From Fragilaria crotonensis (lineage: Eukaryota > Bacillariophyta > Fragilariophyceae > Fragilariales > Fragilariaceae): a stretch of DNA of 35,753 bases. How positions within the stretch are numbered: the first letter of the stretch is position 1; each line of letters begins with the position of its first letter. The notes beneath the pieces were generated by a model. It saw nothing but the letters and a program-made list of their open reading frames with translations. It did not search any database and was not told where the DNA came from. The position numbers and the translations under genes were made by a program. This document shows positions 9,287-20,911 of the stretch, one piece after another. The DNA lies in the NCBI GenBank assembly GCA_022925895.1, contig JAKSYS010000646.1, positions 1 through 35,753 on the forward strand. Reading direction: 5' to 3'.

Positions 9287-9834
9287 TATACCAGGACAAC
9301 AAATAAAAGTCGTCATGATGATTAACAGATCAATCCTTTCAACGATACGAGAAAGGTAATCAAAAAGGTAGGCGCTACTTTTGCCAACCGGTACCCAAAT
9401 GGTCGAATAGCGCCCCCGAAAATGTCCGAAAATCCCACACCGGTAGGGGCTTTCTGCCATCTTGATGCGCTAAATCGAATTTGATGCGTATGTATGTATC
9501 ATACGCACAAATCAATGAAAATAGCTCATTTCGAAAATGTGATCCTTTCTGTTCGACTCACTGGATTGACTTGTTTGAACCATTCGATTCCAATGTGGAT
9601 CCCTCCGACTCGAATGCAACCTTTGAAATTTTTAGTGCGAAGACGACGATGTTTCGACCAATGTTGTGTCGGCCGATTACATCTGCTGCCCCTGGAAGGT
9701 CCGGCAATACGGGCGAAGTCCTGAATAAAGGAAGTATGCGCGCCCGCCGGGAGGGAAACAAGTTCCGATCAATGTCTGGCTGGCGCAAAATTGGATGTGC
9801 CGGCGTGGTGGTGACACGGCTGACGTCTGCAAGA
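9287..9834. other. spacer with a possible diverged MITE end
   Basis: Around 9369-9450, GGCGCTACT, AATAGCGCCCC and ACCGGTAGGGGCTTTC occur in the same order as GGACGCTACT, AATAGCGTCCC and GACGGGTGGGGATGCTC at the right end of the neighbouring element. This may be a diverged copy of that end. A plus-strand frame of about 130 codons (9481-9873) overlaps open frames on other strands, has no recognisable motif and runs into the AAATTTGCTTAC cluster, so I do not call it a gene. Confidence 0.35.
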
Positions 9835-10151
9835 AAATTTGCTTACAGCGAAAAAAATTTGCTTACGGAATGAAATTGCTTACGGAATTTGCTTACCATA
9901 AGCAAATTTATTGTAAGCAGAAATTTGCTTACAAAATTTGCTTACTGGGAGATTAAATTTGCTTACGGGGACTGTCTTTTCTACGTAAAAACATACCAAT
10001 TTTCAAACACCTAAATAAAATTTACTTACAGCAAAGAAGAATTTGCTTACGAAAATCAAATTTGCTTACAGAAAAAAATTTGCTTACAAAATTTGCTTAC
10101 CGGCATAATTTGCTTACTGATTTTGCTTACTGTCAAGAAAAATTTGCTTAC
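9835..10151. repeat. cluster of the interspersed motif AAATTTGCTTAC
   Basis: The core GCTTAC, nearly always preceded by A/T-rich AATTT, begins at 9841, 9861, 9878, 9891, 9927, 9940, 9961, 10045, 10064, 10082, 10095, 10112, 10125 and 10146. Inverted copies lie near 9898-9908 and 9912-9918, and a degenerate TTTACTTAC at 10021. Spacings are irregular but recur at 13, 17-18 and 19-21 bp. It is therefore not a plain tandem repeat; it looks like an array of protein-binding sites or of subterminal transposon repeats. Confidence 0.9.
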
Positions 10152-10572
10152 GATGCAGCAACCTTGCCGGCTCGGATGGATCATTACGATTGCTAAAATT
10201 CTCGCATCATGCAAATCGGAGCAAGGCTGGCGCGCAAACTCAACTGCCCCTAACGGTACGGCTGGAACGTGCATGGGCCGGACCTTCCTGGCAAACATTT
10301 CAAGAGGTCTACTATTAGTAGAAGTAGACTTTAGCAACAATATATGTAACAGTGTTTTGATTGGGTTCTGCTAACGGGGTGTGAAAAAGGAAAGAACTTG
10401 CTCGAGCACCTTTAGATTATAGAAAAAGAGTTAAAAAACGCGTCGTGGTTCCGCTGCTTATTCTACTGTTACTAGCTGTGAGGCTTCAATTTTCACTTCG
10501 GAGAAAATAGTAAGACTACTAGGTTTTTCTACGTGAATCTTGAGTAGCTCTTGGTACCTACGTCAACCGACG
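10152..10572. other. spacer, possible 5' UTR of the retroelement
   Basis: No gene is supported. The last 200 bp precede the ORF1 start of a non-LTR element and may be its 5' untranslated region. I could not identify the element's 5' boundary. Confidence 0.35.
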
Positions 10573-12590
10573 ATGATGGACCCTCCCGTTCAACTTCCCA
10601 CCGCTGGCAAGCAAACTCAAGCGCCCTTTTCTCAAGATGACGATGACACTGTTGTTACTCCACCCGAAAGGTGACAGAGGCAACAACCGAGGAACAGTCA
10701 TGCAAGAGAAAACATTGAAATTCAGATTTCCGCCGCCCACTAGTAACAACAGCGCTGTTAACCCTCTCTTACTTCACACTCATTGGATGCATGAAGTAAA
10801 AACGGCGTATGGTGATGGTGTCGTTTTCTTAGACAACAACAATCGCAAGATTGACAAGCTGGATCCGTTACGTACAACGTCCGAATCTCCAACATACTAT
10901 TTCTCCGTCAAGGGCTTGTCCACGTCAGCGAAATCTCCTGAATCCCAAGCGAACAACACAACTCGCTTCATTATCCATCGCATTCAGTCTAAACACTCCT
11001 TAAGCGAGATTTAAAATGTAACAAATGTGGCAAAGCAATCTTATGCAGAAGTACGATTTTTACGTCAACGAGCATTGCTGGTGTGAAACTGATTGGCAGA
11101 CAACTCAGCTGGGTTTTTTCTATGACATCGACCCACAGTATTACAATATTGATCAAGCAACGTGCAAAATTCAAGAAGTTCTTAAGCGGAATGCCCCCAG
11201 GATGACAGTCCCAAAATTCCGACTCGTTTATTGCTCTCCTAAAGTCCGCACATCTCAAGGAAGCAACCGCTCAATTCGCACTAAGGCGTATGCTATCGAA
11301 ACCCTTCGAAAAGACCGAGACGACATGATCCGTATTCTCAAGCAGGCATATAAAGACAATGGCACTTTTGTTCCGTTTCAAATGCGCTCGCGTCATCCAG
11401 AAGCTTTCGAGAAGATGATTAGGGCACAGACGCATCGATTATCAATATGTGGGTACGGACGTTATGCATTATATTTCAGAACGAATTTTAACAATCGACG
11501 GAGTACGAGCACTCCTTCCCTGCAAATCAGTAAATGAAGATGGAAAGTACAAGATATTGGTCAACAAAGACCATTATCACGCAACGAGGAAACGTCTAAT
11601 GGAGGAACTCACTATCTGGATTGAAGACAATGCAGCACCTCATGCCAAAGCGACTTCGATCAAATATCCAACTTCCCCCCAAGGACCTCCGATTCAATCC
11701 GATGGTTTTTCAAGCGGCGAACAATCATACATGAATATAAGTGTCAACACTGCATTCTCTGTGGGATCAGCCATATCGGATACAAGTCCACCTACTTATA
11801 TTTTTCAGGACACAAAAACAAGAATGTCGTCGGATGACTCCACATTAGAAGGAAGTCAAACAAATTCTTCAAGAGGTCATAATCACACATGGGCGGATAC
11901 TGTCGTTGGTCGTAAATCTGCAAAGGGAAGTCCAGACATCATTCAAACAAGCATAGACCAATCAACAATAGTTAGCGATCTAGAAAGCAGTCGTGCTGAA
12001 GTGGAAACATTGAAATCGAAGGTGGCTCAACTGGAAGCGGAGCGAGCTGAACAACAAAAAGTACTGGCAGACACTGTGCAAGAACAAGTATCAAAGGCGG
12101 TTCAAGATCAGTTGATGGTCTTCCCAGCCCAAATGACGCAAATGTTCGCAAATCTTGTCTCCAGGCTGCATCAAGTATCGACTAGTACTATACCCAAACG
12201 ATCAGCTCAAGACATGGAAGAGGAACAGGTCAATAATCAGAATACAGACGATCTCAGCAGCGGCACATCTAAGAGATGGGATAAAAAGAAAACACCAGTC
12301 AGAACATCGACAATCGAGGAAACGAATCAGGATCAAGACACCTGGCAGACACCAGACTATTTGGAGCAAATTGCATCACAATCAGAGTGGAGCGGGTATT
12401 CAACGCCCCAATAAAAATAATTAAAAAAATCTTGGAAAACACGAACTCAAAGGAAGAGGAAAATCGTGAACAACAAATGTCGGAGTCAGGAGACGAAGAC
12501 AGTACAACGCACGGCTCTGGAATTGAAAGCATCAATAAGTCCTTAGCAAACATAATGGAGGCTGAGGCGACGGAGAAACAAAATGAATAA
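10573..12590 (+). CDS. non-LTR retroelement ORF1 (coiled-coil protein, frameshifted)
   Basis: The frame starts at the tandem ATGs at 10573-10578 (MMDPPVQLPTAGKQ) and continues in overlapping frames through about 11014, 11025-11537, 11449-12414 and 12387-12590. Most of the protein has no motif I can name. About 11970-12120 encodes a clear coiled coil (SDLESSRAEVETLKSKVAQL onward), followed by a polar, charged C-terminal tail. Such coiled-coil ORF1 proteins usually bind the element's RNA and form trimers or other oligomers; here that role is inferred from position. The last frame ends at TAA 12588-12590, overlapping the ATG of the next ORF (12583) by eight bases. The single-base frame breaks may be sequencing errors. 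Confidence 0.65.
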
Positions 12591-12897
12591 CCCCCAGGAT
12601 GAAACACAAGGTCACGATGCCGAAGAGCAACCAATCTACCGGCACCTGACATTAAGCGAAAAGTTAAATATAGCACAGACAGAATGGAGAAAGATTTTTG
12701 CGCAAACGATTGATGATGGTACAGCCACACGAATCAACCGGGAGATACACATGTCAGTCGAAAATCAGAGGACGAACCAACCATGGGGAGACAAACTTCA
12801 AGCAAAAGGTGAAGGAACAATAAGAGTATACGGCGCTAATGTTAATGGATTCACCCTACATCACAAGGCGGCGGCTTTTACATGGACTCCTACATAG
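12583..12897 (+). pseudogene. start of non-LTR ORF2, cut off at the APE endonuclease
   Basis: The ATG at 12583 begins an ORF2-like protein. After a polar leader it reaches GTIRVYGANVNGFTL (about 12814-12858), which corresponds to the first strand and Asn of the apurinic-like endonuclease domain; the full element further right has LRIFFQNVKGLTY at the same place. The homology stops near 12880-12890 and the frame ends at TAG 12895-12897. No remaining APE, RT or RNase H follows, so the element is 3'-truncated or interrupted by the DNA beginning with the transposase region. Confidence 0.65.
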
Positions 12898-13207
12898 TAC
12901 ATTGTTTTACAAATTATGTCCAAACTTTTTACAATTTGTACCTTTATGTATTTTACATTAATATGGAATTTTTGACCAAAACCATTCAAAATAAGTGTAC
13001 CACCTATGGTACGCCAATTTTGTATTTCAAACATATCCATGCATATAGTGAACACCTCTATGTATGAAGTGTTCTGTTTCTTTTTTTGTATTCGCAACTT
13101 TCTTGGTATCGGAGTACCACTTCATTTGTGTCATTCTCAACCTACATGCAAGGGTTTTCTGTTTAAGTCGCTCGTCCTTGTCTGTTGTTCATTTTGATGC
13201 CACCACC
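12898..13207. other. AT-rich left flank of the transposase gene
   Basis: This probably holds the left end and promoter of the DNA transposon. It contains repeated short motifs such as TTTACAAATT, TTTACAATTTGTACC and TTTTACATT between 12905 and 12962, and a GAACACCTC / GAAGTGTTC pair near 13049-13075. I could not find a matching inverted terminus on the right side. Confidence 0.4.
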
Positions 13208-16200
13208 ATGAGCCTCCAGGCCAGGCTTTCACGTCGGATCGAAAATTCACGCAGGAGAAATGCCAAGAAAGTCCTCATGTTATCCCCAGAGAAAGACCAA
13301 TGTATTTCATGTGGTCGATTTGTTGTTGCTGGCCCAATGGGTCTGTCCCGTCATCTCTCAACGCATCCTCAGTGTTCCTTGGATTATTCAAAAGAACCTT
13401 CCATTCATGGTGGCATAATGGACGCACCCCTTCATCACCAACAAACCAATGCGAGCTTTCATGCTGCCTTGTCATCTGTTACTGGTGCCCATGCAAACAA
13501 CGATCACATATCTTTACTACCCTTGCACGTTGAGGATGATTTTGTTGGTACCTCGTCATTTGCTGATGTTGATGAAAATGACCCTTTACTATCCATCGCT
13601 GAGGACTCCACCACCTTTGCATCCAACCATCCCAACAGCAGTGTCCCTATGTCTGCTGCTGAGATTGGCGATGCCCCTTCTTTTTCTGATACATTCAAGG
13701 ATCCATGGTCAAATGATCACGATGATGGCCTTGAACTGTCGTTGTTTTCTGTTGAAGAAAAGGTTCAGATTGATCTCCTTCAGACCCTGAAGAGACTCAA
13801 AGCTCCAATGATTGCTTATGACGAGGTTATGAAGTGGGCTGTTAGATCCTGCTCAGAAGGACACATTTTTCGCGACATGCCGATCACTTCACGTAAGACG
13901 GTTATGGACAAGCTGCGTGGACGTGTTGGCCTCGATTCTTTGACTCCCATTGTGAAAGAGCTCTACCTCCCTTATTCAAACTGCCACATTGAGGTTGTTT
14001 ATTTTAGTGCCCATGCCGTATTCAGTTCTCTTCTTTCTTGTCCGGACCTTAACCAGGACGAGAACTATATATTTCACGACCCCAACAATCACCACCTTGA
14101 CCCATTTGCAAAACCGTCCGGGTCAGTTTTGGGTGATATCAATACTGGCATGTCCTACCTGAAAACCTACGACAAGCTTATCAAGAATCCTGAGGATATG
14201 TTACTTCCATGCACACTTGCAATTGATAAGACAACATGCGACATTGGTGGCGGTGGTAGGTTGAGTTTGGAACCCATTGTTCTTTCCTATGGACTGATGA
14301 AGCATGACATTCGCAAGACACCCGCCGCAATGAGGGTGTTGGGTTTCATCAACACAACTCCTGTGAAGGAACGTGATTCCTCTCCTGGTGTTCCAAAAGC
14401 CAATACGCCACTCCCAATTGTATCATCTTCACTTGTTTCTGATGCTTGCTACCGCGTAAATGAATATCACCTTCAAATTGACTTCATTCTTCGTGAGTCA
14501 GGATATCTTCAACTCCAAGAAACAGGTATGAAATGGAACCTTTGTTATCGCGGTAAATCTTTCCCTGTTGTCTTGCACCCTTACGTTCCATTCATTGTTG
14601 GAGACACTGAGGGACATGACACTCTCTGTGGTCATTACCGATCTCGCACAGCAGGTGTTGCACAGCTATGTCGTGCTTGCGAGTGTCCAACTGGGAAATC
14701 AGGTTATTCCAAGGCACGTGCCTATCCAAAACGCACACCCAAGTCCGTCAATGAAATGGTCACCAAGCGACAGTTTGACTTGTTGAAGTCAATTCTCAAC
14801 AGTTTCTGATCAATGCGTTCGATTCTGTCCGATTTGGCGCCCACAACGATCGCGGCATTTTTGGTGCCTGCCCTGGCGAGATCCTTCACTTGGTTCTTTT
14901 AGGCTGGTTCAAAATGTTCTTGACTCGTTCTTTAAGCAAATTGGAAAGACATCCGAATTTGCAAGGAGGTATAATAATCTGTTATTGGACATCAACCAGC
15001 AAGTACGCCGGCAAAGTGATCGTCAGATTCCCAAGACAAATGTCACAAAGGGTTTTCCTCCACCGCTAACATTCCTGGACATGAATATGCGGGATGCCTG
15101 TTCATCATGCTGATTTCATTGTACACCACTCAATTCTCAGAAATATTTCAATCAAAAAAGGCATCGTCTCATCAGCCCGATGTTGACATGAACCTGAGCA
15201 ACCCTGATTTTGTCAACGACTGGAAGCTTTTACTCAGTTCTTTGCTTGAATGGCACGCCTGGCTGAAGCAACCTCATATCCCACGTCTATCCGCATTGAG
15301 ATCTGGCTATGCAACATCGTCGCTGATGCGAACCCTGAAGTTTGTTGCCCCCAGACTTGCCGGTGCCATGGGCAATGCAACAATCAAAACACATCTTGTG
15401 TTGCATATTGCAGACGACATCCTCAATTTTGGTGTCCCCGAGGTTATGAATAGTTCCTATGCAGAGTCTGCTCACATCACCATCTCCAAAGATACCACAC
15501 GGAATACCCAAAAGCGTCAAGAAACATTTACAGTCCAGGCTGCTATGCGTTATGTTGAGAACCTTGCAATTAGGAAGTCTGTTTCCAGTGTCAGCGATTC
15601 CTCTCCAAGCACCAACTTGCCTCCCACCACTCATCGCTTGCAAGGCAAGAGGTATTCCATGGAGAGGGATGCTCATGGTAATGTAAAGTGCCGCCGTTTT
15701 GCATCAAAGAAGAAAGTTGACGACTCCATTCCTGAGGAGTACCACCTGAATTCACATGTTACCAACACCCTGGCATCGTATTGCCTCCCTCACTTGACTA
15801 CGTCAATTCTTCACTGTCACACTGAATACAAATCTGCTGATGGACAGATCTATCGTGCCCATCCCAACTATCACCAAAAACCATGGTTCGACTATGCTTT
15901 GGTCAAGTGGTCCGGATTCAATGATCTCTTCCCTTCTCGAATTCACACCTTTCTCAACCTTCACAATGTACAAAGTGGTTCCCGTATCAGTTTCCCCCAC
16001 TCAGGACAATCTGTTGCCGTCAAAACGCCTGGTTTTTATGCGGTTATTGAGTCTTACAATGAGGTTGTGCTTGACAATGATGATGACAGCAGTGATGTGG
16101 AAGACCTTGACGTCGAAGAAGTCAATGACCACAACAATGTGGAAGAGGAAGTTGACAGATCCATCTTTCGAGAGTTCAAGCTCTCATTAATCCCCGGAAC

Positions 16201-16588
16201 TCTCCAACCAATCCTCTACCTTGTCCATGTCAATGCAATATGGAGACCTACTGTGGCCATTCCCGATACATTCAGCGATTCGCCCCCCGACAACAATGCG
16301 CAAAGTCTTCCCGACATCAAGTACCTATTCATGATTCTCTCCCCATCTGAGTGGTCAACAACGTGGGACTCCTTCATTCACAAGAAGCACAGAGAAGTAG
16401 TCATCACTCGTGAGAAACCCGAATCCGACGAAAGTGGGGATGAAGGATTTGTGCAACGGCGTCAAATTGTCGCACCAGCACCCGTGAAATCCAAACGTCG
16501 CAAACCACGCGTTCGCAACAGTGGAGTCATCGGAAGGGAAGGGAAGCCCGAATTGCAAAAAGCCCGCAAACGAAAACGTAGTAAGTAG
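13208..16588 (+). CDS. large DNA transposase, CACTA/Plavaka/KDZ-like
   Basis: The ATG at 13208 is in a CACCACCATGA context. An N-terminal zinc finger is visible (CISCGRFVVAGPMGLSRHLSTH, C-x2-C-x13-H-x3-H). The central region has candidate catalytic acids in LAIDKTTCD (about 14217-14243) and FIVGDTEGHD (about 14593-14622), followed by LCGHYRSRTAGVAQLCRACE. Next come GIFGACPGEILHLVLLGWFK, RQSDRQIPKT and, near 15463, YAESAHITISKD, a plausible third acid. This layout (large protein, IDxT, GDxxGHD, PGEILH, late E) is like the tnp2/Plavaka/KDZ group of cut-and-paste transposases. The frame breaks three times. Each break is healed by one extra base in a homopolymer: T run at 14793, A run at 14911, T run at 15053. 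The restored product would be about 1,130 residues and otherwise undamaged. The C-terminus is basic (KRRKPRVRN, RKRKRSK), perhaps a nuclear signal. Confidence 0.75.
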
Positions 16589-16925
16589 ACGAATTATATC
16601 TCTGAAGTCCATGTCATTCTTCCCTATTATGTATCATTTTGTTGCCCTGTGGGTAGACCAGCCAGTGTGTCGCATGTTCCAGTCGATTGCGGGGTGACCG
16701 GAAAGACCAACAAGGTTTCCCCTCCTTCTTTCGTCACCTCGTCAAGAATGTTGCATTTTTGTTGGCTGCAGCCTTTCTGTTCCACCTCGCGAAGTCTGCA
16801 CCGGTTCACCAACAATTCCGGCACCTCCGAGGCCTCTCAGATCAGATGGTATTACCGTGTTGATTGTTTTTCGATCAGGTGTCCATCTTTCGTCGTGAAG
16901 GGCATAGTCCTAACAAAATTAAGAA
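16589..16925. other. spacer between two convergent genes
   Basis: This is a 337-bp spacer between the transposase stop and the stop of the minus-strand gene. It probably holds both 3' UTRs. A minus-strand frame of about 65 codons (16824-16627) could be an extra 3' exon but has no recognisable feature. Confidence 0.45.
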
Positions 16926-19900
16926 TCAACTTTCGAAGTAGAATACGTCGTCACAGGCAAGGGCGTGAACCAGAATTACATCAGGAATCAGCGTAGTGAT
17001 CATCGAAGCAAATGCCGATAGAATGTTGTCCACCAGCCGCGATGGAAGACGTGCAATTGCATGTTTTATGCTGAGGCACATCCTGTCAAAGATCATGGCA
17101 TACCTCAAACCAAATCCAATGGTTTCTCGAAGAGCCAGAACCATAGTCTCAGTGGCATGTCTAGCCACAACATCTCGGTGATCATCATCGCATTGTAGGG
17201 TCAAGATTGACTGTAACGCAGTTGATAGACTCTCCAGCGATTTCCATCGGAACATGGGAGGAACCTCCTTTGCAGCCATGAATCTCCGTTTGTACCAGCT
17301 TAACCTCTCATCATACAATGGTGAGTTAAGGTCATAGCAGAATAACCCATCATCTTCTTCATACTTTGAAAGAGCACCACTCGTCACTTCATCAGTCCAA
17401 TTGGGACAAGTGTCACTTAATGACGCCACACCAGCTGTAGCAGCCGGAACCTTAACTAGAAATAGTACAGACGTATCTGACGGTTTTCTCCATGTGGGCA
17501 GGACCGGGAACCATCACTCTCTTGTTCCCCAACCTGTGCATGCGCACCGGGAGGCAAGAAGGGTTCAAATTTTCTACGGAACACATCCCGTAGTTTCTTT
17601 GTTGGGAAAAAGACTCTGTTTCCACCAAGGAAAGTTCCCGCAGTCAGAGATTGGATTGCAATCATACGCCTGTCAGATCCGCATTCCCCCGACACACCTA
17701 TCATGACGTTATGCCGAATGGCGTCATCAAATGTTCTCCAGTCACAGTCGTTGACTTTGATCCACGTATCGTAAGCACACCCGTATGACTGGACATGAGG
17801 ATACTGGGTCTTACACGCAACCATCCGAACGTAATACCATGGAACATCCAATATCCATTCCACACCAGTACGGAGTGTTGTGAACCCCGGTAAAAACAAC
17901 TTCCAGAACTCTTCAAAGTGGTATTGCAAATGAGGACATGGAACCAAGATGTGCGATGCGCGAACCAAATGAGACGCCGTGACCTCCGATGGTTGCAGGA
18001 TATCAAAGAGTGTTTCCGATTCTCCATTCCTGCTGCAAAGGAAATACGGATAATAAATTCGAACATCGAAGCCACTCCCATCGTTGATTGGCCGATGCAG
18101 ATATCGACAAGCATATCCGGGAGTTCGACGCCCACCCGTAAGGCCACGAGGAGGGCAAGAGGTTCGCGAGGGTCCAACATCGTTCGATAGCGGCCACCCG
18201 CACAAACAAAATGAAGAGCATCTCGTTTACTTCCCGGTTGTTCACGCACAACAAATCACACACCCCACACGTCTCTTGCCCCACCAGAGGAAGCAAGTTG
18301 GGCAGCCCTTTCGTGGACTCGTGATGAACAGCTTTTTCACAGTTCCGTTCCAGTGTCAATGAACGGGCGGATATTTTGCCGATCGTCACCGCATCATCAA
18401 CTTTCTTGAGATGCAACGTTGTTGTCGTGCACGTAGAGTTGACACCACCGTAATCATCTTCAGGTGCTGATGAAGATGGGGCATCACATGATATAGACGT
18501 GTGCATGGAAGCGGAGTTCCGACAATTGTCCCAAACAAGTAAGTCGTCAGACACCCCCTCCCCAACAGCATCAGAAGCTGGGACTCCTTCATCAACACTG
18601 CTGTCGTCTTCATCATCGCCCCCGTCTTCATCATCGCCCTCGTCTCCAAGACCGAGATCAGATTCAAATCCATCCATCCAATTGCATGCCAATGATGGGG
18701 AGACGCCGCAACGTCCAACAAGAACGCCATCGACATCACCAACAACAACTTTCGATTCCTCAGTTGGCGTTTCATCAACGATACCTTCGGGTAAATCCTC
18801 AGCATCAGACGGGGTGCAACACTCCGGTTGTGCTTCCCCACCTGCCCACGTCGCTTTTGCTCCAAAGCGATGGCCCGTTGCACACCATACCGAACGATGG
18901 CTGTCTTTGCCGCAAAAAAAGTGCCATAAACATGACAGTCCTTCTTTCTTTGCATCATAGAGGTGCAGTGCCTAATCAGCCTCCCATCCCAGCTTATAAG
19001 GACACCGTGAGTTAGCTTTATTGCCATGCCGTTGTATGTTGTACCAGCACTATTTTTTTTCCCGAAGACATTGGGAAGCACAAAGTACCAATCTGTTGTG
19101 GTACCAGGCTCATCTTCAGTCCAGATGCTGAACCCTTGCGACGCGTCGTTAACGTCATAGTGGGAGGAGTTTGCCAAATCAACACTAACATCCATTGTAT
19201 GGGACACACGACAAGATGCACCATCACCCCTCATGCCACCCGAAGGTTTCAGGTCGGCATCATCTTCCATGTCCTGCATGACCCTTAGCACAGCAGGAAC
19301 CGATTCCGAGGCCAGCTGGGCTGCAGCTCGAACACACGCCCCAAGAACCGGACGGTCCAAAAGAGTAGAAGATGCAACATATTGTGTTCTAGTCACAAGA
19401 TCCCTTTCAATTCGAGTCCCCACCGGGTGCATAGACCCAAGATCACCCTGGTTTGCCCTTACCCCCGAAGCACCACGACTTCGACGAACACTGGCAGCAT
19501 GGTCACGAACAAGTCCAACCAGATCAAGGGCACCCCTGCCAAGTGCAGGAAGGTACCTTACCTGTATCACAGAATCGCGAAATAGGGCAACCATATTGTT
19601 CCCCTGATGGTGACGAATATGAACGGAAACATTGACATCCACATCGCCTTCCTTTTCAGGATCAATGATCCAAACCGAATCTGGATTTATATGGTGATGG
19701 AGGTATCCCGCAACATAATGACGGCAGCCTCTTCTTGCCGATGTTGACTGTAAATACTTTTCAAGGTAGTCTCGCCGAAGCTCTTGTGTATTCCTTGTGG
19801 AATGAAAGTCCGCCCCCCCAAATATAGTCCGGTGGTAAGCGGGGAGAATCCTCGTCGGCACATTGCTGTACATGATACACAGACTTGGGTGGAGATTTGT

Positions 19901-20896
19901 CGAAAGTGATTCCGACAGCATTACCAGTGAGACGGTCGGGAATGACAAGTTTCGGCGAACCCGATGGATCCTCCATCTCCAGACACAGTCAGGATCACCA
20001 CCCCACAGACGTGTCACATAACCACCTTTCCCAAATCTCCTCTCCTTCTTCCCGTTCTTGACAACCCGAAGCCAGTTAATGTCAAGTGGTACATGCGTAT
20101 TTGGCACGCCAACACATACCTTCCTCCTCTCCCGGTGGCAGTAAAACACACCCGCCTCCGGAAGCACAGCGACCAACGCCCTGAAACGGTGGTCGTGACA
20201 GGGCTCCTTCAGGGAAATGTCATCAATACGCATCTTGACGGGAGTATCAACCGTAGCGCGGGTGGAAGACAATGGCCTTGGAACTTTCTTGGAACGCGCC
20301 AAGACAGCATCGAGAACAATGATCTCAAGAACGTGAGGAACAGCCACACCACACGTCTTGTCGCGATCACACTTCATGAATTGGCACTGTTCCACGGAAA
20401 CATTACCAACACCAAAGGTATCCACTAGTGCTTCGTGAATACTGGAAACGAAGGTTTTGCAAACCTGTGCTCCAGGCGGGATGGCATCATGCACCCACTT
20501 TGAACCGGCTGTGGGCAATCCTGATGATGGAGAAAGCGCTTGGTGAAAGACTCCGACAGATGACGTGGAATGCATTTCGACAACACCGCCGCAGCCTGCA
20601 CTTGACTAGGGCAGAATGTCTTGCGGCGCGCGGGATCCGAAAAATGCGACTCATCTCCAGACGAAAGACCGCGAAAGACACGAGGATTTTTGTACCCGCA
20701 ATGATATAACGCGAGCTCTCCAGGAAACGTTCGGCCCCACATGGGAAGCCACCAATACACGACGACGTACCGGCGAGGCGAGATCCTGAACATCCAAGAC
20801 ATCAGAGTCCGCCTTGCGTTTGCGGTTCTCACAAGGAGAGGAGCCACATTCCCGAGTATGATTGCAAGAGCGTCTCCCAAATGGTGAAGTTGACAT
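16926..20896 (-). CDS. large TE-associated protein with possible Fe(II)/2OG dioxygenase core
   Basis: The likely start is MSTSPFGRRS at 20896-20894. Coding then runs in shifting frames (to about 20760; 20760-20500; 20560-18700; acidic frame 18692-18250; 18205-17456) and ends at 16926. At about 1,300 residues it is unlike any protein I can name. Residues of the 20575-18386 frame contain SVDLANSSHYDVNDASQGFS, then WYFVLPN, then IKLTHGVLISWDGRLIRHCT. An HxD pair (His and Asp codons 19162-19154) and a distal His (18970-18968), 64 residues apart between strand-like segments, fit a double-stranded beta-helix dioxygenase. An acidic linker (GDEGDDEDGGDDEDD) follows, then an aromatic-rich C-terminal region. 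It converges with the transposase and its 5' end abuts the satellite at 20.9 kb. Function is unproven. One short piece (19976-19761) must be read in another frame to join the rest. Confidence 0.55.
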
Positions 20897-20911
20897 AATT
20901 GCAAGAACAAC

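Noticed and set aside
9481-9873. Plus-strand ORF of about 130 codons
   Set aside because: Overlapping open frames exist in other frames and strands, no motif is seen, and its end is made of the AAATTTGCTTAC repeat.
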